DNA from: Mitsuaria sp. GD03876 | GTDB taxonomy: Bacteria > Pseudomonadota > Gammaproteobacteria > Burkholderiales > Burkholderiaceae_C | Direction of reading: 5' to 3' | NCBI RefSeq assembly: GCF_029840635.1 | Contig: NZ_JAOCCU010000043.1 | Coordinates: 1 to 52,639, forward strand | Length of the DNA: 52,639 bases | Shown here: positions 20,087 through 28,807 of the stretch, in pieces | Layout: each line of letters opens with the position of its first letter | Numbering within the stretch: the stretch's first letter is position 1 | Made by a program: the position numbers and the translations under genes | Notes under the pieces: generated by a model | Seen by the model: the letters and a program-made list of their open reading frames with translations, nothing else | What the model was told of the DNA's origin: nothing | The model's database searches: none

Positions 20087-22126
20087 TCAGCCCGCCGCCT
20101 GGATCGCGTCCACCTGCTCGCTGAGCTCCAGCCAGCGCATCTCCGCTTCCTCGACCTCGTCGCCGATGGCCTTCAGGCGCTTGCCGGCCTCGGCGATCTG
20201 GGCGGGCGTCTGGCCGGCGCTCGAGAGCTGGGCCTCGAGCGCGGTGCGCTCGTCCGCCCAGGCCTTCATCCGGGCGTCGATCTGCTCCATCTCCTTGCGC
20301 AGCGGCCGCGTCTGCTCGTTGAGCTTCTGCCGTGCCTGGCCGCTGAGCTTGCGGTCCTCGCGCTTGACCGGCGCCGCGGCGGGGGCCTCCACCGGCGAGG
20401 CGACCGGAGCGGCCGCCACCGGTGCCGGCGCCGGCGAAGGCGCCACGGCCGACGCACCGCCGCCGGCCGCGCCGGCACGCGCCTGGCGCAGCGCCTGCTT
20501 GGCCTCTTCCTTGGCCAGCTTCGCCGCCTCCTTGGACTGCTCCAGCAGCCAGCGCTGGTAGTCGTCCAGGTCGCCGTCGAACGGCGCCAGCTTGCCGTCG
20601 GCCACCAGCCAGAACTCGTCGCACACCTCGCGCAGCAGCGCGCGGTCGTGGCTGACCAGCATCACCGTGCCTTCGAACTCATTGAGCGCCATCGACAGCG
20701 CCTCGCGGGTCTGCAGGTCCAGGTGGTTGGTCGGCTCGTCCAGCAGCAGCAGGTTGGGGCGCTGCCACACCAGCATCGCCAGCACCAGCCGCGCCTTCTC
20801 GCCGCCGGACAGGCTGCCGACCTCCTGGTTGACCATGTCGCCGACGAAGCGGAACTGGCCGAGGAAGTCGCGCAGCTCCTGCTCGCGCGCGCCCGGGCTG
20901 ACCTCCTTGGCCAGCCGGATCATGTGCATCAGCGGCCCCTCGTCGGGCCGCAGCACATCCATCTCCTGCTGCGCGAAGTAGCCGATCGACAGCCCCTTGC
21001 CCTCGGTGATCGTGCCGCCCAGCGCGCGCTGCATGCGCGCCACCGTCTTCACGAAGGTCGACTTGCCCTGGCCGTTCGCGCCCAGGATGCCGAAGCGTTG
21101 ACCCGCCAGCACCGAGCGATCGATGCCGCGCACGATGACCTTCTCGCCCTCGTCGGTGTCATAGCCCACGGACACCGTGTCGAACATCAGCATCGGATTC
21201 GGGAGGTTCAGCGGCTCGCGGAACTCGAAGCTGAAGTCCGACGCGGTCAGCACCGGCGCCAGCTTCTCCATCCGCTCCAGCGCCTTCACGCGGCTCTGCG
21301 CCTGCTTGGCCTTGGAGGCCTTGGCCTTGAAGCGGTCGATGAACTTCTGCAGGTGCGCCATGCGCTCCTGCTGCTTGTCGAAGGCCTGCTGCTGCTGGAG
21401 CATCCGCTCCGCGCGCATCGACTCGAACGCGGTGTAGTTGCCGCCGTAGCGATGCAGCTTGGCGTCGTCCAGGTGCAGCGTCACCTTGGTGATCGCGTCC
21501 AGGAATTCGCGGTCGTGGCTGATGATGATCAGTGTGCCGTCGTAGCGCTGCAGCCAGGCCTCCAGCCAGACCAGGGCGTCCAGGTCCAGGTGGTTCGTCG
21601 GCTCGTCCAGCAGCATCAGGTCGGACGGGCACATCAGCGCCCGCGCCAGCTGCAGCCGCATGCGCCAGCCGCCGGAGAAGCTGTTGACCGGCGCATCCAC
21701 CTGCGCGCCCTTGAAGCCCAGGCCCATCAGCAGCGCCTGCGCGCGGGCCGGCGCGTCCAGGCTGCCGGCGTCCATCAACTGCGCGTAGGCATCGGCGATC
21801 GCGTGGCCGTCGTCGGCGGCCTCCGCGTCGGCCAGCGCCTGGCGCGCGGCCATCAGCCGGATGTCGCCCTCGAGCACGAACTCGGTGGCCGGCATCTCGG
21901 TCTCGGGCATGTGCTGCGCGACCTCGGCCAGCGCCCAGTGGCGCGGGATCTCCACATCGCCCTTGTCGCTGTGCAGACGGTCGGTCAGCAGCGAGAACAG
22001 GCTGGACTTGCCCGCGCCGTTGCGGCCCACCAGGCCGACCTTCTCGCCGGGCTGCAGCACCACGCTGGCGTCGTCCAGCACGACCTTCGTGCCGCGTCGC
22101 AGCACCACGTTGCGCAAGGTGATCAT
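20087..22126 (-). CDS. yheS: ABC-F family ATPase (YheS-like)
   Basis: Two ABC ATPase domains sit in one chain without membrane segments, as in ribosome-associated ABC-F translation factors. Walker A motifs are VGRNGAGKSS (residues 34-42) and LGANGQGKST. Signatures are SFSGGWRMRL and SLSGGEKARL, and both Walker B motifs read LLLDEPTNHLDL. The linker between the domains is basic and helical (KFIDRFKAKASKAKQAQSR). The C terminus has an Ala/Pro spacer and a coiled coil. The opening [20 protein letters not shown] and 679-residue length fit YheS rather than Uup or EttA. The ATG overlaps the prmB stop by four bases. Confidence 0.92.
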   Translation of the reverse strand: MITLRNVVLRRGTKVVLDDASVVLQPGEKVGLVGRNGAGKSSLFSLLTDRLHSDKGDVEIPRHWALAEVAQHMPETEMPATEFVLEGDIRLMAARQALADAEAADDGHAIADAYAQLMDAGSLDAPARAQALLMGLGFKGAQVDAPVNSFSGGWRMRLQLARALMCPSDLMLLDEPTNHLDLDALVWLEAWLQRYDGTLIIISHDREFLDAITKVTLHLDDAKLHRYGGNYTAFESMRAERMLQQQQAFDKQQERMAHLQKFIDRFKAKASKAKQAQSRVKALERMEKLAPVLTASDFSFEFREPLNLPNPMLMFDTVSVGYDTDEGEKVIVRGIDRSVLAGQRFGILGANGQGKSTFVKTVARMQRALGGTITEGKGLSIGYFAQQEMDVLRPDEGPLMHMIRLAKEVSPGAREQELRDFLGQFRFVGDMVNQEVGSLSGGEKARLVLAMLVWQRPNLLLLDEPTNHLDLQTREALSMALNEFEGTVMLVSHDRALLREVCDEFWLVADGKLAPFDGDLDDYQRWLLEQSKEAAKLAKEEAKQALRQARAGAAGGGASAVAPSPAPAPVAAAPVASPVEAPAAAPVKREDRKLSGQARQKLNEQTRPLRKEMEQIDARMKAWADERTALEAQLSSAGQTPAQIAEAGKRLKAIGDEVEEAEMRWLELSEQVDAIQAAG

Positions 22127-23043
22127 GCGGCGCCTCCTTCCGAGGCGGAGACGTCGTTCGAGGCGGGCGCGCCGAAGCCGCCCGCGACCAGCGCCTCGCG
22201 GGTCAGCAGCAGGACCTGGTCCTCGCCGGCCGAGGTGTCGAGCCACGCGGCTTCCAGCTGCGGGAAGGCCGCCTCGAAGAACGCGCGTTCGTTGCCGATC
22301 TCCAGCACCAGCACGCCGTGCGGCGTGAGCCGCGCGGGCGCGTCGGCCAGCAACTGGCGGATGAAGTCCATGCCGTCGGCGCCGCCGGCCAGCGCGAGCT
22401 CGGGCTCGGCGCGGTACTCGGCGGGGAGGGCGGCCATCGACGCGCTGTTCACATAGGGCGGGTTGCACAGGATCAGGTCGTACGGACCCGGCGCCGGCGC
22501 CAGGCCGTCGCCCTGCAGCAGCCGCACGCGCTCGCCGAGGCCGTGGCGCTCGACATTGATCGCGGCCACCGCGAGCGCGTCGGCGCTCAGGTCGACCGCG
22601 TCCACCGACACGTCCGGCCACACCATCGCCGCCAGCACGGCCAGGCTGCCGTTGCCGGTGCACAGGTCCAGCACGCGCGCGGTCTGGTCCGACAGCCAGG
22701 CGTCGATGGTCGCGTCGGCCAGCAGCTCGGCGATGAAGCTGCGCGGCACGATCGCGCGCTCGTCGACGTAGAAGGGCACGCCCTGCAGCCACGCCTCGCG
22801 GGTCAGGTAGGCGGCGGGCTTGCGCGTGGCGATGCGCTCGCCCACCAGCGCCTCGACCTTCGCGCGGCCCTCGGCCTCGACGGCGTCGGCCTCATGGTCG
22901 TCCAGCGCGTCCAGCGGCAGGTCCAGCGCCCACATCGTCAGCCAGGCGGCCTCGTCGAAGGCGTTCGTGGTGCCATGCCCAAACGAAACGCCCGCCTCGG
23001 TGAGGCGGGCGGCCTGGGCCTCGATCAATTCCAACAGCGTCAC
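22123..23043 (-). CDS. prmB: 50S ribosomal protein L3 N5-glutamine methyltransferase
   Basis: PrmB is a SAM-dependent methyltransferase that modifies a glutamine of ribosomal protein L3. The SAM motif is [13 protein letters not shown] and the catalytic motif NPPYVN, followed by [19 protein letters not shown], which is typical of PrmB rather than PrmC. I chose the GTG at 23043, which overlaps the dapE stop (GTGA); this gives 306 residues, close to the E. coli protein. Downstream it overlaps the ABC-F gene. The open frame extends much further upstream, but that part is a shadow of dapE. Confidence 0.94.
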   Translation of the reverse strand: MTLLELIEAQAARLTEAGVSFGHGTTNAFDEAAWLTMWALDLPLDALDDHEADAVEAEGRAKVEALVGERIATRKPAAYLTREAWLQGVPFYVDERAIVPRSFIAELLADATIDAWLSDQTARVLDLCTGNGSLAVLAAMVWPDVSVDAVDLSADALAVAAINVERHGLGERVRLLQGDGLAPAPGPYDLILCNPPYVNSASMAALPAEYRAEPELALAGGADGMDFIRQLLADAPARLTPHGVLVLEIGNERAFFEAAFPQLEAAWLDTSAGEDQVLLLTREALVAGGFGAPASNDVSASEGGAA

Positions 23044-24191
23044 AGCAGCAAATTCTCCAGCGTGCGGCGGTAGATGCGCGTCAGCGGCGCGATCTGGTCC
23101 AGCGGCACGTATTCGTCGATCTTGTGGATGCTCGCATTGAGCGGTCCGAATTCCACCACTTGCGGGCACAACGTGGCGATGAATCGCCCATCCGAGGTGC
23201 CGCCGGTCGTGGAGAGTTCCGTGGTCAGGCCGGTCTCGGCGGCGATGGCCGCGCCGATCGCGGCCGACAGCTCGCCCACCGGCGTCAGGAACGGCTGGCC
23301 CGACAGGGACCAGTCGATCGTGTACTCGAGGCCATGGCGCTCCAGCAGCGCCTGCACCCGCTGGCGCAGCGTCTCGGGCGTCGATTCGGTCGAGAAGCGG
23401 AAGTTGAAGTCCACCGTCAGCTCGCCCGGGATCACGTTGCCCGCGCCGGTGCCGGCCGCGATGTTGGAGACCTGGAAGGTCGTGGGCGGGAAGTACGCGT
23501 TGCCCTGGTCCCATGCCGTCACCGCCAGCTCCGCCAGCGCAGGCGCGGCCTGGTGGACCGGGTTGCGCGCCAGGTGCGGATAGGCGACGTGGCCCTGGAT
23601 GCCGAGCACCCGCAGCCGGCCCGACAGCGAGCCGCGGCGGCCGTTCTTGACGGTGTCGCCCAGCCGCTCGACCGAGGTCGGCTCGCCGACGATGCAGTAG
23701 TCCAGCCGCTCGCCGCGCGCGCGCAGGCGCTCGACGCACACGACCGTGCCGTCGCGCGCCGGGCCTTCCTCGTCGCTGGTCAGCAGGAAGGCGACGCTGC
23801 CGCGATGGCCGGGATGGTCGGCGGCGAAGCGCTCCGCCGCCACGACCATCGCCGCCAGCGAGGTCTTCATGTCCGCCGCGCCGCGCCCGTACAGGCGCTC
23901 GCCGCGCACGGTGGGCACGAACGGGTCGCTGGACCACTGGGCCAGGGCGCCGGTCGGCACGACGTCGGTGTGGCCGGCGAAGACCAGCACCGGCGCGCCG
24001 GCGTCGCTTCCGCGGCGCACCGCCCACAGGTTGCTCACCCGGGCGCCGTCCGGCCCGCTGTCCATGCGTTCCAGCACGAAGCCGGCGGCGGCCAGCCGCT
24101 CGCCGATCAGGTCCAGGCAGCCGGCGTCGTCCGGCGTGACCGACGGGCGCGCGATCAGCTGCTCGAGCAGCGGGAGCGTGGCTTCGTCCAT
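23040..24191 (-). CDS. dapE: Succinyl-diaminopimelate desuccinylase
   Basis: DapE is a dinuclear zinc amidohydrolase (M20 fold) that makes LL-diaminopimelate for lysine and peptidoglycan. Metal and catalytic residues are visible in [30 protein letters not shown] and the final [14 protein letters not shown] histidine. The 383 residues match the family. The start overlaps the pilU stop by one base, and the stop overlaps prmB by four. It works two steps after DapD and one after DapC, which are encoded just upstream. Confidence 0.96.
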   Translation of the reverse strand: MDEATLPLLEQLIARPSVTPDDAGCLDLIGERLAAAGFVLERMDSGPDGARVSNLWAVRRGSDAGAPVLVFAGHTDVVPTGALAQWSSDPFVPTVRGERLYGRGAADMKTSLAAMVVAAERFAADHPGHRGSVAFLLTSDEEGPARDGTVVCVERLRARGERLDYCIVGEPTSVERLGDTVKNGRRGSLSGRLRVLGIQGHVAYPHLARNPVHQAAPALAELAVTAWDQGNAYFPPTTFQVSNIAAGTGAGNVIPGELTVDFNFRFSTESTPETLRQRVQALLERHGLEYTIDWSLSGQPFLTPVGELSAAIGAAIAAETGLTTELSTTGGTSDGRFIATLCPQVVEFGPLNASIHKIDEYVPLDQIAPLTRIYRRTLENLLL

Positions 24192-25357
24192 CAGCCCGGC
24201 TGCACGTCCAGCGTGATGGAGGTGAAGTTGGCGGTGTCGTCCGCCGGCTCTTCCTTCTTCGGCGCGCCGGGGCCGCCGGCCTTGACGCCGGGACCGTCGT
24301 TCTGCAGGCGCCAGAGCAGGTTGGTCGGCGAGTCGGCGAAGGCCAGGCCTTCCTCGCGGGTGATGGTGCCGTCGGTGATGAGGCGGGCGAAGTGTTCCTC
24401 GAAGGTCTGCGACCCTTCGGCCATGGACTTCTCCATCGCCTCCTTGACGCCGGCGAAGTCGCCTTGCTCGATCAACTCGGCGACCAGCTTGGTGTTCAGC
24501 AGGATCTCGGTGACCGGCACGCGGCCGCCGGCGGCAGCGCGCACCAGGCGCTGCGAGATCACCGCCTTCAGGCCCGCGCCCAGGTCGTTGAGCATCGCCG
24601 GGCGCGATTCCGGCGTGTAGAACGACATGATCCGGTTCAGCGCGTGATAGCTGTTGTTGCCGTGCAGCGTGGCCACGACCAGGTGGCCCGACAGCGCGTA
24701 CGAGATCGCCGCCGTCATCGTCTCGCGGTCGCGGATCTCGCCGATCAGGATGCAGTCCGGCGCCTGGCGCAGCGCGTTCTTCAGCGCGATCTGCAGCGAC
24801 GCGGTGTCGCGGCCGACCTCGCGCTGGTTGACCAGCGAGCGCTTGTTGGTGAACAGGTACTCGAGCGGATCCTCGATCGTCAGGATGTGCCCGGTCATCG
24901 TCTGGTTGCGGTGCTCCAGCATCGACGCGAGCGTGGTGCTCTTGCCGGTGCCGGTCGCGCCGACCATCAGGATCAGGCCCCGCTTCTCGGTGATCAGCTT
25001 GGCCAGCACCGGCGGCAGGCCCAGGCTGTCCAGCGTCGGGATGACGTGCGGGATGTGGCGGAACACCGCCGCGATCGAGCCGCGCTGGCGGAAGCCCGAG
25101 AGCCGGAAGCTGCCGACCTTGGGGATCGAGACCGCCATGTTGAGCTCGCCGTTGGCGTCGAGCTCGGCCAGGTGTTGCGGGTCGATGACCTCGGAGATCA
25201 GCGCCCGCGGCTGCGCCGGCGTCAGCAGCTGGTCCGACAGCTGCAGCATCTGCCCGTTGATCCGGATCAGCACCGGCATGTTGGCCGACAGGTAGGTGTC
25301 GGACGCGCCTTTCTCGGCCATCAGGCGCAGGATGCGCTCCATGTTCCCAGTGCTCAT
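24191..25357 (-). CDS. pilU: Type IV pilus retraction ATPase PilU
   Basis: This is a PilT/PilU-type hexameric ATPase for pilus retraction. It has an N-terminal PAS-like region ([24 protein letters not shown]), Walker [11 protein letters not shown], the Asp box TIEDPLEY and Walker B ILIGEIRD, followed by the His box [12 protein letters not shown]. The C-terminal signature [20 protein letters not shown] with [12 protein letters not shown] identifies PilU rather than PilT. It is 388 residues. No pilT is present in the window. It lies between dapD and dapE in one direction, a Burkholderiales arrangement. It probably works with the FimV-dependent type IVa system, not with the type IVb locus at the right end. 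Confidence 0.94.
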   Translation of the reverse strand: MSTGNMERILRLMAEKGASDTYLSANMPVLIRINGQMLQLSDQLLTPAQPRALISEVIDPQHLAELDANGELNMAVSIPKVGSFRLSGFRQRGSIAAVFRHIPHVIPTLDSLGLPPVLAKLITEKRGLILMVGATGTGKSTTLASMLEHRNQTMTGHILTIEDPLEYLFTNKRSLVNQREVGRDTASLQIALKNALRQAPDCILIGEIRDRETMTAAISYALSGHLVVATLHGNNSYHALNRIMSFYTPESRPAMLNDLGAGLKAVISQRLVRAAAGGRVPVTEILLNTKLVAELIEQGDFAGVKEAMEKSMAEGSQTFEEHFARLITDGTITREEGLAFADSPTNLLWRLQNDGPGVKAGGPGAPKKEEPADDTANFTSITLDVQPG

Positions 25358-25412
25358 GCGGTCTCCTCCGGACGGATGATCTTCTTCGGACGTGCGGCTG
25401 CGGGCCCGGGGC

Positions 25413-26231
25413 TCAGGCGCGCAGCAGGTCGTTGATCGAGGTCTTGGCGCGGGTGCCGGCGTCGACCTTCTTCACGATGATGGCGGCGTACAGGCTGTAC
25501 TTGTCGTTCTTCGGCAGGCTGCCGCTGATGACCACCGAACCGGCCGGGACGCGGCCGTAGGAGACGGTGTCGGTCTCGCGGTCGTAGATCGGGGTGCTCT
25601 GGCCGATGTACACGCCCATCGAGATCACCGAGTTCTCCTCGACGATCACGCCCTCGACGATCTCGGAGCGGGCGCCGATGAAGCAGTTGTCCTCGATGAT
25701 GGTCGGGTTGGCCTGCAGCGGTTCCAGCACGCCGCCGATGCCGACGCCGCCGGACAGGTGGACGTTCTTGCCGATCTGCGCGCAGGAGCCGACGGTGGCC
25801 CAGGTGTCGACCATCGTGCCCTCGTCGACGTAGGCGCCGATGTTCACGTAGGACGGCATCAGCACGACGTTGCGCGCCATGAAGCTGCCGCGGCGCGCGA
25901 CCGCGGGCGGGACGACGCGCACGCCGGTGGCGCGCAGCGCCTCGTCGCTCATGCCGCCGAACTTGGTCGGGACCTTGTCGAAGAAAGTCATGTCGCCGGC
26001 GCCCATCTGGCGGTTGTCGTTCAGGCGGAACGACAGCAGCACCGCCTTCTTGATCCACTGGTGCACGGTCCATTCGCCCACGGCCTTGCGCTCGGCCACG
26101 CGCAGCGTGCCGGCGTCCAGCCCGGCCAGGACCTCGTCCACGGCGGCGCGGACCTCGGGGCTGTTGGCGGAGTTCAGGTTGGCGCGGCCTTCCCAGGCGA
26201 GGTCGATGATCGATTGCAGGTCTTGCGTCAT
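25413..26231 (-). CDS. dapD: Tetrahydrodipicolinate N-succinyltransferase
   Basis: DapD uses succinyl-CoA to acylate tetrahydrodipicolinate in the diaminopimelate pathway. Left-handed beta-helix hexapeptide repeats run through the middle ([20 protein letters not shown], then [18 protein letters not shown]). I chose the start [14 protein letters not shown] (ATG at 26231), giving 272 residues, almost the E. coli length. The open frame extends 36 codons upstream into low-quality sequence. It is 50 bases after dapC and 55 before pilU. Confidence 0.96.
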   Translation of the reverse strand: MTQDLQSIIDLAWEGRANLNSANSPEVRAAVDEVLAGLDAGTLRVAERKAVGEWTVHQWIKKAVLLSFRLNDNRQMGAGDMTFFDKVPTKFGGMSDEALRATGVRVVPPAVARRGSFMARNVVLMPSYVNIGAYVDEGTMVDTWATVGSCAQIGKNVHLSGGVGIGGVLEPLQANPTIIEDNCFIGARSEIVEGVIVEENSVISMGVYIGQSTPIYDRETDTVSYGRVPAGSVVISGSLPKNDKYSLYAAIIVKKVDAGTRAKTSINDLLRA

Positions 26232-26281
26232 GGTGCGGAGGGTGTGTTCGGGGGAATTCGGAAAGAGGGGGGGCGAAGCGC

Positions 26282-27517
26282 TCAGGACGATTTCAATGGC
26301 TTCGCGAAGGCGACGATGCGGTGGGCGGCTTCCAGGCATTCGGCCTGCTCGGCCACCAGCGCCAGGCGGATGCGGCCGGCGCCGGGGTTGACGCCCTGCG
26401 CCTCGCGGGCGAGCAGGCTGCCAGGCAGGACGCCGACATTGTATTGAGCGAGCAGCCCCTGGGCGAAGCCAATATCGTTACCGTCTGGCACGGCCGCCCA
26501 CAGGTAGAAACCCGCGTCGGGCAGCGCGACATCCAGGACCTCGGCCAGCAGCGGCGTGACCGCGGCGAACTTGGCGCGGTACTGCGCGCGGTTCTCGACG
26601 ACATGCGCCTCGTCGTTCCACGCGGCGATGCTGGCGGCCTGGATCAGCGGGCTCATCGCCGAGCCGTGGTAGGTGCGGTACAGCAGGAAGCGCTTGATCC
26701 ACGCGGCGTCGCCGGCGACGAAGCCCGAGCGCATGCCGGGCACGTTCGAGCGCTTGGACAGGCTGGTGAACGCGATCAGGTTGCGGAAGTCCGGCCGGCC
26801 GAGCTGGACCGCGGCCTGCAGGCCCGACAGCGGCGCGGCGTCGGGACCGTCGCGGAAGTAGATCTCGGAGTAGCACTCGTCCGAGGCGATCACGAAGCCG
26901 TGGCGGTCGCTGAGCTCGAACAGCGTCTGCCACTCGGACAGCGGCATGACCGCGCCGGTCGGGTTGCCCGGCGAGCAGACGTAGAGCAGCTGCGTGCGGG
27001 ACCAGGTCGCGTCGTCGATGCGGGACCAGTCGGCGGCGAAGTTGCGCGCCGGATCGGAGTTCGCGAACGCCGGCGTGGCGCCGGCGAGCAGCGCGGCGCC
27101 TTCGTAGATTTGGTAGAACGGATTGGGGCAGACGACGGTGGCGCCCGGACGGCTCGGGTCGATCACGACCTGCGCCAGCGCGAACAGCGCCTCGCGCGAG
27201 CCGTTGACCGGCAGGATCTGCGTGGCCTGGTCGACGGCGAGCGCGTAGCGGCGCTGCAGCCAGCCGGCGATCGCCTCGCGCAGCTTGGGATCGCCGGCGG
27301 TCGCGGGGTAGCTGGACAGGCCCTGGAGGTGGGCCGTCAGCGCCTGCTCGACCAGCTTGGGCGCGGGGTGCTTGGGCTCGCCGATGCCCAGCGAGATCGG
27401 GCGGTAATCGGGGTTCGGGACGATGCCCTGGGTCAGGGCGCGCAGCCGTTCGAACGGGTAGGGATTCAGCAGCGCCAGTCGTGGATTGACCGGCGGCGTG
27501 GCAGCGGGGGAAGTCAT
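26282..27517 (-). CDS. dapC: Succinyldiaminopimelate transaminase
   Basis: This is a fold-type I PLP aminotransferase. The PLP lysine is in [17 protein letters not shown], and the [10 protein letters not shown] and [10 protein letters not shown] segments are conserved. The N terminus [18 protein letters not shown] and the dapC-dapD-dapE context support DapC over other aminotransferases. I chose the ATG at 27517 (MTSPAATPP), giving 411 residues. It is the first gene of the lysine-pathway run. Confidence 0.92.
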   Translation of the reverse strand: MTSPAATPPVNPRLALLNPYPFERLRALTQGIVPNPDYRPISLGIGEPKHPAPKLVEQALTAHLQGLSSYPATAGDPKLREAIAGWLQRRYALAVDQATQILPVNGSREALFALAQVVIDPSRPGATVVCPNPFYQIYEGAALLAGATPAFANSDPARNFAADWSRIDDATWSRTQLLYVCSPGNPTGAVMPLSEWQTLFELSDRHGFVIASDECYSEIYFRDGPDAAPLSGLQAAVQLGRPDFRNLIAFTSLSKRSNVPGMRSGFVAGDAAWIKRFLLYRTYHGSAMSPLIQAASIAAWNDEAHVVENRAQYRAKFAAVTPLLAEVLDVALPDAGFYLWAAVPDGNDIGFAQGLLAQYNVGVLPGSLLAREAQGVNPGAGRIRLALVAEQAECLEAAHRIVAFAKPLKSS

Positions 27518-27581
27518 CCGGGAATCATAGGTCGGCGGGTCGCGGCGCCCCATCCTTCACTGGACAACGCTGGGTTGACGC

Positions 27582-28007
27582 TCAGAGCGAGCCTCGACAC
27601 CCCGGCGCGCCGCATCGGCAGGCCAGGCGGCCCTCGTGGTGGGTGAGGCCGTAGTCGACGGTGATCTCGTCGCCCGGCGCCAGGTCGGCCAGCGCGAAGA
27701 AGCTGACCTCGCCGTCCTCGACCTGGATGCGGGCGTTGGGCCGGCAGCTGTGGTTGGTGAAACGCATCGCATCCTGCGAGCGGCTCGCGTCGATCGCGCG
27801 CGCCGGGGAGAGCTCCACCAGCATCAGCCGGCGGCTCTCCTGGGCACGGCGCCGCGCCTCGGCGACGGTGATCGATTCGCCGGTCAGCAGCCCCAGACGC
27901 GTGCCCGCGGCAATGGCCTCGGCCGCGAACACGCCGTAGCCGTCGATCCGGCTGCGCTTGAGCGCGACCGCGACGAACTGCGTGCTGGCGTCGTAGGCAA
28001 GGGCCAT
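27582..28007 (-). CDS. SET-domain protein
   Basis: This is a 141-residue stand-alone SET domain. It opens with SRIDGYGVFAAEAIAAG. The catalytic/SAM block is AMRFTNHSCRPNA, followed by GDEITVDYG, and it closes with a post-SET zinc cluster (CRCGAPGC). SET domains are lysine methyltransferases in eukaryotes. Bacterial homologues are scattered and their substrates mostly unknown. The ribosome binding site is poor: an AGG touches the ATG. It lies 64 bases before dapC and 40 bases after queF on the same strand. A protein-lysine methyltransferase is inferred from fold only. Confidence 0.8.
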   Translation of the reverse strand: MALAYDASTQFVAVALKRSRIDGYGVFAAEAIAAGTRLGLLTGESITVAEARRRAQESRRLMLVELSPARAIDASRSQDAMRFTNHSCRPNARIQVEDGEVSFFALADLAPGDEITVDYGLTHHEGRLACRCGAPGCRGSL

Positions 28008-28047
28008 CCTGGCGGGAGGTCGGTCAGCGGATCCGGGGCGCGCCGGC

Positions 28048-28626
28048 TCAGCGCAGCAGGCCGGTCTCGAAGCCGTGCGCCGGCAGGTCCACCGCGGGCA
28101 GCGGCTTCCAACCCTTCTTGCGGTGCTCGGTCACCACGTTCGTGTAGATGCCGCCGCGCACGTACCACTTCGCGGTGATGCGGATGAAGCGCGGATTGGT
28201 GACCTTCACGATGTCCTCGAGGATGGTGTTGGTCACCTTCTCGTGGAACGCGCCTTCGTCGCGGTAGCTCCAGAAGTACATCTTCAGGCTCTTGAGCTCG
28301 ACGCAGTACTGGTCCGCGATCATGTCGATCGTGAAGTGCGCGAAGTCCGGCTGGCCGGTCAGCGGGCAGTGGCAGGTGAACTCGGGGATCTGGAACTGGA
28401 TGACGTAGTCGCGCTCCGGAGCCGGGTTCGGGAAGACGTGGATCTCCTTGCTCGGGCGGCTCGGCGGGTTGGGCGGCATCTCGCGCATCTTGGGTTCGAC
28501 GGCGGTGTCGGCCTTGCCGGCCTTGATCGGCGCGACCATCTTCAGCTTGGACGCCTTCGGCGCCTTCGCGGCGGACGACGATGCGGCGGCCTTGGCGGCC
28601 GGCTTGGCGGGGGTGTTCTTGGCCAT
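28048..28626 (-). CDS. queF: NADPH-dependent 7-cyano-7-deazaguanine reductase QueF
   Basis: QueF reduces preQ0 to preQ1 in queuosine synthesis. The catalytic cysteine (Cys87) and aspartate (Asp94) lie in [16 protein letters not shown], and the NADPH-side block is [22 protein letters not shown]. It is the short, single-domain (YkvM-like) type. About 50 N-terminal residues are additional, beginning [18 protein letters not shown] and rich in Lys and Ala. Two cysteines sit in TCHCP where the Bacillus protein has TSLCP. I chose the ATG at 28626, giving 192 residues. It is divergent from smc. Confidence 0.92.
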   Translation of the reverse strand: MAKNTPAKPAAKAAASSSAAKAPKASKLKMVAPIKAGKADTAVEPKMREMPPNPPSRPSKEIHVFPNPAPERDYVIQFQIPEFTCHCPLTGQPDFAHFTIDMIADQYCVELKSLKMYFWSYRDEGAFHEKVTNTILEDIVKVTNPRFIRITAKWYVRGGIYTNVVTEHRKKGWKPLPAVDLPAHGFETGLLR

Positions 28627-28727
28627 GGGGATGGAAATGGAGGTCAGGACCCGGCCGGGTCGCCGCTTCAGAGGGCGGCGGCAGCCGGAAGTCGAAGGGC
28701 GCGATGGTATCATCCGCCGCGATCCGG

Positions 28728-28746
28728 ACGCCCCCTCGAGGGGCGT
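28728..28746 (+). other. Hairpin in the smc leader
   Basis: The perfect 7-bp arms ACGCCCC (28728-28734) and GGGGCGT (28740-28746) have loop CTCGA and are followed by TTCC. It lies 62 bp before smc in the 181-bp divergent gap with queF. No convincing -35/-10 pair was found in this gap. Confidence 0.4.
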
Positions 28747-28807
28747 TTCCACAATCAAATCAAAGGCTTAGCTCACGTTCTGGGCAGCCGCGCTCCGAAC
28801 GTCCCCC

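Noticed and set aside
22127-22792. N-terminal extension of the ABC-F gene upstream of MITLRN
   Set aside because: The extension is out-of-frame reading of prmB. The ATG at 22126 overlaps the prmB stop and gives the family N terminus.
28627-28807. preQ1 riboswitch upstream of queF
   Set aside because: No preQ1 aptamer-like A-rich tail or pseudoknot pattern was seen. The only structure is the hairpin on the smc side.
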